From Dillenia suffruticosa (taxonomy: Eukaryota; Streptophyta; Magnoliopsida; Dilleniales; Dilleniaceae): a stretch of 64,000 bases of DNA. The translations under genes were made by a program, and so were the position numbers. The stretch covers positions 7,016,001 through 7,080,000 of the forward strand of contig JAVTVX010000005.1 in the NCBI GenBank assembly GCA_033439265.1, given 5' to 3'. Below, one piece after another: positions 11,641-21,409 of this stretch. The notes under the pieces were generated by a model. The model did no database searches. It saw nothing but the letters and a program-made list of their open reading frames with translations, and had not been told where the DNA came from. Every line of letters starts with the position of its first letter. Position 1 is the first letter of the stretch.

Positions 11641-12860
11641 TTCTGATTAATCTATACTTATACTTTGCTGCGCCTGAGAGAGAGAGAGAGAGAGAGAGAT
11701 TACCGGTCCAAAATGTAAGTGGTGTAGGTTTCTGCTTTTCACCGTCGTGGCTTGGGAAACTCTTGCCACAAAACTGAAACGAAATGGCAAGATACAAATA
11801 AATGGGCTCTCACTACATCGAAAATAAACTAGATATGTCCCCATGAGACAACTTATTGACCTTAACCCCTTTTTAACCTCATTTGTCATATGAGATTCAA
11901 ATTTTTTATAACAAAAGAAAAAAAAATGAAAACAAACTAGAAACCACATTAATAAGAAACCCTGCCCCACCCCAATGCGCGTGAAATGAGTTAACAAAAG
12001 ACCCCATGCGCATGAGCAAACAATATGGTGATGGCCCAAACTCTGAGGCCAATTTGGTAAAGCTAAAGCCAGAACTGACACCCTGTCAATAAGTCTATAA
12101 AGAAGTTGCTCTTCTTTATAGCCTCAATTACAATTAGCATAATACTCTCCTACTACTCATTTGGACACAATCAATCACCTCAATGTTTTGAACCTACAAA
12201 CTTGTCTATGACTTTGCCAACTCATGATGCAAGGAAAAAAAGAACGTATCCTACATCTATATATAATTAGGCACTCAGAACCAACAAAGAATTTTTTTCC
12301 CAAATAGTAGCTCTGGTGATTTGACCCATATTATTGCTCCCTCCTCCGGAACCTTTAACTTTGTTCACTTGGAATCCAATTCAATCAATTAAAAAAAAAA
12401 AAAAAGTTCACACACCCACCCAAAAAGGAAAAAAAAAAGTGAAAAAGAAAATCTCAACACCTAATTTGTCCTAACCAGTGAAGGTTGACTACATCAATAC
12501 ACAGGCGAAGCTGAGGGATAAGGGTGCATATCCCTCCCCCCCCCCCCCCCGGGGGGCTCGATTTTGTGTTTGTTCCTAAAGATTATGTTGGAAATAATTA
12601 AACTTGAACATTTATGGATCACTAGTTTTGAAGGGTCAATAATCTAGATTTTAACATGTGTGTTTTATGTATTTTTTTTAGTACTTTGATTAGACCATCG
12701 TTCAGTATTCTAGCCTTACCCCAATTAAATCATGACCAATCATTACAACGTCCATTTTGTGGGGTAGGTCTCCCAACATTAGTTTTTTCCGTCCCCATAT
12801 CGAGTCAAACCCCGGGCATGATCAAGGAACGCAACACCCTTTGCCAACTGCATTAGCCAA
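11641..12860. other. Intergenic stretch with simple repeats
   Basis: Contains a (GA)n microsatellite at about 11676-11699, an A-rich tract near 12391-12405 and a C15G6 run at 12536-12556. The reverse-strand open frames here cross the microsatellite and look spurious. Confidence 0.4.
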
Positions 12861-13149
12861 TGTTGGTATTTGTGTTTCATGTATAACTCTTAGTATATAG
12901 GGAAACTCCTAAATTTCTTACAATGCCTCTTGATATATTGTGAACCTAAGTTATATAAAGTGTCTCTTGGTGTGTAGGGATACTTCTATGAGTACTCTTG
13001 TACTCAAAACATTTTCCAATCAAGTAGAACAAATATCAGTTTGTCGCTTCTTCCGCTATCTCTCTTCTATCTTTCAGAGTGAAAGTCTAATTTAGTTATA
13101 GAACCTTGTTGTGTTCTTTCCACTACACCAACCACCTTAACTCCTAACA
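12861..13149 (+). repeat. 5' LTR of the copia element
   Basis: Begins TGTTGGTATTTG and ends CCTAACA. Its last ~180 bases align with the 3' LTR halves at 16093-16111 and 18412-18559. The first ~110 bases have no counterpart in the 3' LTR, which may be internally deleted, so the start is less certain than the end. Confidence 0.65.
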
Positions 13150-13165
13150 AACTAGTATCAAAGTC
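13150..13165 (+). promoter_or_regulatory. Primer binding site of the copia element
   Basis: Directly after the LTR end reads AACTAGTATCAAAGTC, a degenerate form of the TGGTATCAGAGC site complementary to initiator methionine tRNA that primes copia reverse transcription. Confidence 0.6.
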
Positions 13166-13251
13166 TTGTTTAAATAGCCACTAGAAATTCAAGTATCACC
13201 TTCCAATACTCACGACTCACCAAGATAAATTATGATAGATGGTCACTTTAG

Positions 13252-16080
13252 ATGAAGGCCATTTTTGGATCTCATGGCTTATGGGATATCGTAAAGAAAG
13301 GTTATGATGAAGCCGCTGATGAAAGTACACTCACAATAGCCCAACTAAATCTTTTGCAAAAAGCAAAGAAGAGAGATCAAAGTGCTCTCTCTATCATCCA
13401 TCATGGATTGGATGACGACATGTTCGAGAAAATTGCCAATGAGACCAAAGACAAGAATACATGGGATATCCTTAAAAACTCCATAATAGGAGTTGATAAG
13501 GTGAAAAAGATGAAACTTCAAACTCTAAGGGCTTAGTTTGATTCACTTTTAATGAAAGAGACTGAGTTCATAATGGACTATTTTACTCGTGTGTTGGCGG
13601 TAATGAATCAAAAAAAGGCTCGAAAAAGCGATGGATGATGTACTGGTGGTAAAAAAGATTTTATGCTCCCTCGCCACAAAATTCAGTCATGTAGTTGTTG
13701 CAATTGAAGAGTTTAAGGACTTAGAGGCCAAGACTATCGACGAGTTGAATGGGTCATTATTAGCCCATGAAATGAAGTCAGCCGAAACCTATAGAACAAA
13801 TTTTGTAAGCAAAACTTTTCTTTAATCCTAAAGAAAATAGTTCAGAAAGAGGTAGAAGAAGCCAAGAATGTGGTAGAGGCTGAGGTCGTGACGAGGCCAA
13901 GGACGTGGTAAAGGTAGAGAAGAGTAGAATTATGCTCAGGATATCAGAAACAAGAGTATCCAAAGAGATCGTGGTAGAGGCAAAGGAAACAACTAGAGAA
14001 ACAATGAGCATAAGCGTAACAAAAGTCAAGTTGAATGCTACTCATGTGGTGAATACATGCACTAATCTTGGGAGTGTCAAACCATGAGTAGTGATGCAGA
14101 GACAAATCTTATCAAGCATAAGGAGACCAACTTGCTTTCTCTAGGGGAAGATTTTTTAGTAGAAGATGACATGTTGTGTCTCGATAATGCTACAAGCAAC
14201 CATATGATGGGAAATAAGAGCAAGTTCATGGACTTTGACGTGCAAATGATGAGTTATGTCTGATTTGGTGCCGACACAAAAGTTGAAATCGAGAGAAATG
14301 GCTCAGTGATTTTGGTCACGAAAAATGAAGACCACAAAATACTACATAATGTCTACTATATACCCAAGATAAAGAGCAACATCTTGAGTATGGACAACTC
14401 TTGGAGAACAGGCATAAATTGACTATAGAGGATCGTGTTCTTTGGTTCTGAGACTAGAAAGATAGACTCGTTATCAAAATTCTCACAACTAAAAATTGCA
14501 TGTTTTTGTTCAACTTGAAGACGACGGAAGCAAAGTGTTTACATGTTTGTGTTCAGAATCTTTCATGGATATGGTACATAAGATATGGACACTTCAACTT
14601 TGAAAATCTCAAGGCTCTAGGAGAAAAAAAAAAGCATGGTGAGTGGGATTCCCGTGATTAATTATCCAAACCGGGAAGCATCATATGAGTTTTCCCCAAA
14701 TATCAAATTCAAGAGCCACCAAGTCACTACAACTAGTTCATGTTGATATATGCAGACTGATAAGGCCTCAATCTCTGGGAAACAATTCATACTTTGTTCG
14801 CTTCGTCAATGACTACTCGCGGGAGACATGTGTGTATTTTTTGAAAAATAAAAGCGAGACTTTTGATGTATTCCAAAAATTCAAAGCTTGGGCAGAGAAA
14901 GAAAACTACTACTAGATCAAAGCCTTAAGGACAAATCGAGGTGGGGAGTTTACATCTAATGAATTCAAAATTTTTTGTGAAGCATATGGGATTAGATGTT
15001 CTATGACAGACCAAGATCATCACAACAAAATGGAGTCACTGAAAGGAAGAATTGAATGATCCTTAATATGACTAAGACAATGCTAAAGAGCAAAGCCATG
15101 CATAGGGAATTCTGAGCCAAAACTGTTACACGTACTGTTTATCTCTCTAATAGATTATCAACAAGGAGTTTGGAGAAAAAGACTTCTCAAGAAGTATGGA
15201 GCGAAAGGAAGCCAACCGTGAGGCACTCAGGTCTGTGGCATACATTCATGTGCTGGAGCAAGAGAGGACAAAACTTGATAATAGAAGTAAAATGATAGTA
15301 TTTCTTGGTTACATTGAAAAAACAAAATGATGCAAGTATTTTGATCCTAATAGCAAAAAATTGGTGGTAAGTAGAGAAGGATTGGAGCACAAAAAATAAG
15401 GAAAAATATGATTTTCTTTCTTATTTGGGAGAAGAAGATAATAGGGAGCAAGAAGTCGAAGGTGAAGACACAACACTTCACCAATAAGCCAAGGGAACAG
15501 CCTCCAAGATTTTGAAACATACACGACTTGTATGACCTACCAAAAGAATGGACAGTGAAAATTTATTTTATCTATTTTCTAATGATAAGTAATTGACCTT
15601 CACAAAGGTTTCCGAGAAGAAGGGTTACATCTTGCCTACGGCAAAGATGGTGAATGCTGATCACACTAGGATCATCAACTTTGAGGTGCAATATGTGGTC
15701 AGGCTAATTAAGGAGGAGATCAAGAGGACTACATTGAAGAAGAACCCATATGCGAAAATTGCTAAAAGGATGGCTCTTCTGGCTGAGGCTAAGTGAGTTA
15801 AGGCTAAGGAGAAGCTTGACAAGAAGTGAAATGCTATATGGCTAAAGAGATTGTTAAGAAAACTTCATTTTGGAGAACAAGAAGATCGTGATGGACAACA
15901 AATCAGCCATGGCTTTAGCAAAAAATTCGATGTTTCATGAACGAAGTAAGCATATTGATGCATGATTCCATTTTATTCGAGAGTATATTGCAAACAAAGA
16001 GATCGAGATATAATATGTGAAGATTTTAGAACAAGTAGCTAATTTCTTCACAAAACCCCTCAAGTATGATAGATTTCAAA
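13252..16080 (+). pseudogene. copia gag-pol remnant (gag, zinc knuckle, protease, integrase, RNase H end)
   Basis: Gag (UBN2-type) spans 13252-13825 in two frames. A CCHC knuckle (CYSCGEYMH, stop, SWEC) lies at about 14030-14080. A protease-like LDNATSNHMMG follows at about 14180-14212, then the pre-integrase block WYIRYGHFNFENLKAL near 14575-14620. The integrase core runs 14715-15060, with VHVDICR, then TNRGGEF, where the second catalytic Asp of the family pattern (TDRGGEF) is Asn, and a broken third block. The LGY...YFDP and KLVVSRE motifs that follow integrase are at 15300-15380. The reverse transcriptase is absent, replaced by RPL4-like sequence at 15595-15831. The end of RNase H (DNKSAMALAKNS, ERSKHIDA, FTKPLKY) is at 15893-16065. 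The element cannot encode its own polymerase. Confidence 0.8.
15595..15831 (+). pseudogene. RPL4: Captured fragment of ribosomal protein L4 (uL4) coding sequence inside the copia element
   Basis: The frame starting around 15599 matches the C-terminal half of plant cytosolic 60S protein L4 (L1 in older naming). Recognisable blocks are [17 protein letters not shown], then RIIN.EVQYVVR, then TLKKNP, then [15 protein letters not shown] and, after a TGA, VKAKEKLDKK. Relative to the family as I remember it, the segment between two similar KNP/LNP words is missing (LKKNP runs directly into YAK), as expected from a slip between short repeats. There is no sign of an intron, and the same strand as the retroelement is used. 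It sits exactly where copia reverse transcriptase should be. It is a pseudogene piece with no likely product. The family match is clear; the capture mechanism is inference. Confidence 0.8.
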
Positions 16081-16092
16081 ATCCGTGAGAGA

Positions 16093-18559
16093 TGATTGGT
16101 GTGTAGGAACACACTATAAAAAAATACGGTTTTAGCGATGGATTTTAACGACGAACAAAATTTATCACTATTTTACGACGAATTTAGTGACAAAATTTTT
16201 TCGTTGCTATTTGCAACGAAATTAACGACAAAAAAGTATTCATGGCTAAATTAACAACGGATATATTATTCGTGATGAAATTTATCATTAATTGGCAATA
16301 AAAAAATTTTCGTCGCTAAATCAGTCCATAATTGGCAACAGAAAAATTTTTGTTTCAAATTTCGTCACTGAATTAGCGACGGATAACACAATCTGTCACT
16401 AAACTTAATTTTTTGTATATTAATATTTTATATTTTATTTTGTTTTGTTATTTTATTATTTTATTCATTTATATTAACTAATCATATTTATTATTTTATA
16501 ATATTTCAAATTAGTTTTTTTATTATTTTTTTAAAAATAATATTATTTTATTTTTTTTAATATTTATTATTTAGTGACAGATTTGGCAATCCGTCGCTAA
16601 GTTAGCGATGGATACCGCGTTCCGTCGCTAAGTTAGTGATAGATATCGTAATCCGTCGCTAAGTTGGCGACAAATTCTACAATTCGTCACTAAGTTGGCA
16701 ACGGATTCCTGTTCCGTCGCTAAACTTATTTTTTTTTTTAAATTAATATTTTAATTTTAGTTTGTTTTTTTATTTTATTATTTTACTCATTTATATTATC
16801 TAATCATATTTATTATTTTATAATATTTCAGATTATTTTTTCATTATTTTATATTTTTATTTTGTAAAAACTAATATTATTTTATTATTTTAATATTTTA
16901 TTATTTAGAGACAGATGTCACAATCCGTCGCTAAGTTGGCGATGGATTCCCGTTCCGTCGCTAAACTTAATTTTTTTTAAATTAACATTTTATATTTTAT
17001 TTTGTTTTGTTATTTTATTATTTTACACATTTATATTATCTAATCATATTTATTATTTTATAATATTTCAAATTAATTTTTTTATTATTATTTTATATTT
17101 TTATTTTTTGAAAAATAATATTATTTTTTTGAATATTTTATTATTTAGTGATGGATTCCCCAATCCGTCGCTAAAATTAATTTTTTTAAATTAACATTTT
17201 ATATTTTATTTTGCTTTGTTATTTTATTATTTTATTATTTTATATTATCTAATCCTATTTATTATTTTATAATATTTCAAATTAGTTTTTTTATTATTTA
17301 TTATTTGTTTATTTTTTTAAAAATAATATTATTTTATTATTTTTATATTTTATTATTTAGCGACGGATTTAACAATCAGTCGCTAAGTTAGCGACGGATT
17401 TAACAATCAGTCGCTAAGTTAGCGACGGATCCCGTATTCCGTCGTTAAGTTAGTGACGGATTCCACAATCCGTTGCTAAATTTAATTTTTTTAATTAACA
17501 TTTTATATTTTATTTTGTTTTATTATTTTATTATTTTATTCATTTATATTATCTAATCATATTTATTATTTTATAATATTTCAAATTAGTTTTTTTTATT
17601 ATTTATTATTTATTATTTTAAAAAATAATATTATTTTATTTTTTTAATATTTTATTATTTAGAGACGAATACCGCATTTCGTCACTAAGTTAGCGATAGA
17701 TATTGCAATCTGTCGTTACGTTAGCGACGGATTCCAAAATCCGTTACTAAACTTAATTTTTTTTAATTAACATTTTATATTTTATTTTATTTTGTTATTA
17801 AAAAATATATAATTTTATATTTATTTAAATAAAATATAATGTTAATATAATAATTCAATAATAATATTATTATTTATTTCATTTATAATATTATATATTA
17901 CCATATTTTCTTTTTATTATATTATATCTTATTATATTTAAAATAAAATAATAAAATATTTAAAAAATAAAATAAAGAAAAATATAAAATGTTATTTGAA
18001 AATATTATTTATAATATTATAAAATAATAAATATGATTTTTAAATATAAAATAATAAAATAAAATTAATATTAACAAATCTTATTAATATTATAATATAA
18101 TCCGTCGCTAAATTAAATATATAATAAAATAAAATAAAATATTAATATAATAATTAAATAAAAAATATATATAATAAATAAATAATATTGTAATATATAA
18201 TATAATTTAGTGACGGATCCAAAGGATTTGTCGCTAAATCTATCGCTAAAATAGCGACGGGTTCTTGTTTTCGTTGCTAAACTTTTGTGACGCGTTATTA
18301 GCGACAAAAAATTTTTAGTCGCTAAATCCATCACAAGAGTTTTTTACGACGAATTTTTCTAAAATTTTCATCACTAAATCTATCACTAAAATCATATTTT
18401 TTTTTGTAGTTACACTCCTATAAATACTCTTGTACTTAAAACATTTTGCAATTAAGCAGAAAAAATTTTAACTTGTCACTTCCTCCTCTCCTCTGTCTCT
18501 CTTCTATCTTTGAAATTGTTGTGTTCTTTCTACTACACCAACCACCTTAACCCCCAACA
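16093..18559 (+). repeat. 3' LTR of the copia element, split by a CACTA insertion
   Basis: The left part, 16093-16111 (TGATTGGTGTGTAGGAACA), follows a purine-rich stretch at 16085-16092. It resumes at 18412 and continues to CCAACA at 18559. Relative to the 5' LTR it lacks about 30 bases upstream of TTGTTGTGTTC. The inserted DNA is the element at 16112-18411. Confidence 0.7.
16112..18411. mobile_element. Non-autonomous CACTA element nested in the copia 3' LTR
   Basis: Begins CACTATAAAAAAATACGG and ends TTTTTTTTTGTAGTT, near-inverted CACTA termini (the last base of TAGTG is changed). The flanking 3 bp are ACA on both sides (16109-16111 and 18412-18414), the duplication size expected for this superfamily. 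It encodes nothing. Its body is made of TTAGCGACGGAT / ATCCGTCGCTAA palindromes separated by very AT-rich spacers, including about five imperfect copies of a 210-320-base unit (anchor TAATCATATTTATTATTTTATAATATTTC at about 16479, 16801, 17041, 17250 and 17555, quoted here only for its first 20 or so bases). Confidence 0.85.
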
Positions 18560-18738
18560 GATCATATCCTCCCCTGTGCATGATTTAATTTACCCCCATT
18601 CCCCTTTCAATATAATTTTCTAGCAACGCCCTTCACTATAACAAAAAAAAAAAAAAAACCATTCTTTCCGGAGCTTTTCTATTCTCGTATTCCCCAAATA
18701 TTTAAATATTGAAATTCTACATTCTGATATCCTCAAAA

Positions 18739-18812
18739 GGAGTTTAGTGGTTATAATTTTTTCCCTAATCCCATGATTTGGGGTTCGAACTCATATAACC
18801 AAAAAAAAATAT
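18739..18812 (+). mobile_element. tRNA-derived SINE-like sequence
   Basis: Has a box A-like TTTAGTGGTTAT at about 18743 and a box B-like GGTTCGAACTC at 18782, followed by an A-rich tail at 18801-18809. Spacing between boxes fits an internal polymerase III promoter of a tRNA-derived SINE. Confidence 0.45.
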
Positions 18813-20893
18813 TCCACTTTGTGATAGACAAATTTGGGCCCATTGGCCATCTTCAAGCAATCAAAACTAGTAAACATGGAAACTCCCATTTACAAGAATG
18901 TACTCAAAATGGGAATTGACAACTGACATTAAAAATTTTAGACACAAATTTAAAGGGTTAATTCATATATGATATTTGACATATATTATATATGCATTTC
19001 CAAGTTAAAACTCCAAAAACAACATCAATAACAGCTTGAATATTATTTAAAATAAAATACCATTATCAGCAGTGCCTATGGTGGTGGTGATGGATGTGGG
19101 CAATAATACCAAGGGCAATATTAAGATTGCGAGTCGAATATCGACAAACTTTAAAAGTCTCTCTACCATCGGTCATTATGGAATTCTTTAAGGAATTTTT
19201 TTTAATCTAAAGTATTCGGATTGGTCGTTCAAATTATTTCCCTTGACACACTGTTAAATTACCTTTCTTCCTTATTTTCTTTTAAAATATATCAAAGAGT
19301 CAACCAAGCTATGAGACTAGAATATGGTACATGGCTATTCCCTTCCCCTTAGTGTCAAATACAATAGAATTCATATTCAAAAAGTGAGACTTACTTTGTT
19401 CTCTAGCAATTGGAAAACATGAGTTTAAGGCATTACCTTGAAATTGTTGAGATGTTGATACTACTGCAAACTTTGTTCTGTCCAGGACTCTCGCATCCAA
19501 ATGCTGCAAGATTAAAAAGATAAACAACTGATAGAAGAGGAGAGGAGCAACACTAACAAAATTAAGACAATGCCGGTTTCCATGTAGAACTGAATTGAGT
19601 TATTCAATCATTATTAAAAAAGAAAATGGTGTACATTTGACCCTGGTCAGATGCCACATTGCCAAGAGTCTCAAGCACTAAGCTGTCCTTTAATCATCAC
19701 AAGCAGCGCAAAGCACGCAGGTCGAGTCCTCTAAGAAGAATCTGCACATCTGTCATCTTTATGCTACAAAGGGACACAGCAATTCGTCATTAGAAACAGC
19801 ATAGAAGAGTGTGCTTGACAAAATCTACCTTTACAATCAAATGACTTCGTAACTATTTCAATTCGGATTTTGTTAAACTTAACATGATTCTATAGTCTTA
19901 CCCTAAAATTGGTCTTTTAGGATCTCGATTCTGGATTGTAGTCACTTCTCAAATTGAATATTACACAATAAGTGAATACAACAACAACAATTGCTAAGCA
20001 GCAACAATTTTTCCTGGTTCTCCATAGGGATTCTCTGGTAAGAGATGCTGTGCTAAAGGTTAATGCCAACAACCTTCTGGACAATGCTTAGCTAGATGTG
20101 ATTTTTCTGAAAGGATAGAGCTATAATATTGATCTTTCCATTGTTTTTTGGCAAGGTCCTTAATTCCCCAAAGAACACTAAAGATTAGGATGGGAAATAG
20201 ATGGGAAATTAATACTAATAATTTGGTGATGATATGCTGTTTTTTCCTGTTTGATAAATATATAACCAAAGAAAATCACATAGCAAATCTACATGATAAA
20301 CATATCGGGACAGCCACCTTTGAAATTTCTTTCGAGAACATCCGTAATATAATCAACAGAACGGTTATCCTTATTATGGAAAATAGTGACCAGACCAGAG
20401 TTAAAAAACAAAATGAACGAACCTAGAGCCAAGGCCAAGGTCAAGAAATAGCTCCCACAGGATATAAGCTAGTTCTTGTCATTCATATGCAAAAAGCATG
20501 CCAAACACGCCATAATCAGGAAATTAATCATCGGCTACCTGCTGACCAGGTTATGAACATGGTACTAAAGATGTTGATGAGGTTGGCATGATTGCTTTGA
20601 TGATGGAAATATAACCATATTATAATGAAAATAAAACAAGATTAATGTTAGTACAACGATTAAAGGGATAAAATAATGTGATAGAGGAAGAAAAAAGGAA
20701 CTAAAGCACTTTCAATGGACCCATGGCGTGTCTTCTCAGTAGCCCCAAGATGTGATCTTCATTTTTTCTACACTGCATTTTCATATTCTTTACTTAACTC
20801 TTCCCCCTGCTAGAAGAAAACCTTAACCCGCACTATCTCTCTCTCCCTCCCTTTTGTCACACACAGAGACATGCACAACTTCATTGCAGATCA
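18813..20893. other. Intergenic region upstream of the LSH gene
   Basis: AT-rich, without recognisable exons. The last few hundred bases (about 20690-20893) would hold the promoter and 5' UTR of the ALOG gene, including a CT-rich leader at 20838-20856. I cannot place a TATA box with confidence. Confidence 0.4.
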
Positions 20894-21409
20894 ATGATTC
20901 CAAACAGCAAAGGAAAGGAATCAGCGGAAGGGTCATCACGACCCGCTGCTGCTGATCAGCAGCAGCAAGCTCCCTTAAGTCGCTATGAGTCACAGAAGCG
21001 TCGTGATTGGAACACATTTGGTCAGTACTTAAAGAATCAAAGGCCACCGGTGTCACTATCTCAGTGCACCGCGAATCATGTACTAGATTTCCTACGGTAT
21101 CTAGACCAATTTGGAAAGACTAAGGTACACTTACAAGGATGTGTGTACTTTGGCCAGCCTGAGCCGCCAGGACCCTGCACATGCCCCTTGAGGCAAGCTT
21201 GGGGTAGCCTTGATGCACTCATCGGACGGCTCAGGGCTGCCTACGAAGAGAACGGAGGGCTGCCAGAAACAAACCCTTTTGCTAGTGGTGCTATCCGTGT
21301 ATATCTCCGCGAGGTGAGGGACACTCAAGCTAGGGCTCGCGGAATTCCATATAAGAAGAAAAAGAAGAAGAAGAACACAGAAGGCAGCTCAAATCTTCTG
21401 ATGCAGTGA
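20894..21409 (+). CDS. LSH: ALOG-domain (LSH family) transcriptional regulator
   Basis: Complete single-exon frame of 171 residues encoding a LIGHT-DEPENDENT SHORT HYPOCOTYLS-type protein. A short polar N-terminus (residues 1-28, with poly-Gln) precedes the ALOG domain at about 29-153. The domain opens with [20 protein letters not shown], includes [18 protein letters not shown], then the zinc-ribbon insert with His, Cys and CTC residues in [20 protein letters not shown], and ends with [21 protein letters not shown] seven-lysine nuclear localisation signal (about 154-160) and a short tail follow. ALOG proteins derive from a tyrosine-recombinase-like DNA-binding fold and act in nuclei at organ boundaries, in light-controlled growth and in inflorescence architecture. 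The length is usual for the family. The start is the first Met, in the expected place ahead of the domain. I cannot say which LSH paralogue it is. Confidence 0.93.
   Translation: MIPNSKGKESAEGSSRPAAADQQQQAPLSRYESQKRRDWNTFGQYLKNQRPPVSLSQCTANHVLDFLRYLDQFGKTKVHLQGCVYFGQPEPPGPCTCPLRQAWGSLDALIGRLRAAYEENGGLPETNPFASGAIRVYLREVRDTQARARGIPYKKKKKKKNTEGSSNLLMQ

Larger units (their letters stand above)
12861..18559 (+). mobile_element. Defective Ty1/copia LTR retrotransposon carrying a captured RPL4 fragment and a nested CACTA element
   Basis: Two related LTRs bracket a copia-ordered internal region: primer site, gag, zinc knuckle, protease, integrase, then the end of RNase H. The LTR blocks are identifiable by shared sequence: GGTGTGTAGG, CTCTTGTACT...AAAACATTTT, then GTGTTCTTTC, CTACACCAACCACCTTAA and a terminal CCTAACA or CCAACA. 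Outer limits are TGTTGG at 12861 and CCAACA at 18559. No matching 5-bp flanks are seen, so ends are approximate. The coding region is full of stops and frameshifts. Confidence 0.8.

Noticed and set aside
12536-12556. C15G6 run as a biological signal
   Set aside because: A simple homopolymer pair, prone to slippage and sequencing error; no context supports a role.
20823-21328. Minus-strand frames opposite the ALOG gene
   Set aside because: Antisense shadows of a clearly conserved coding region.
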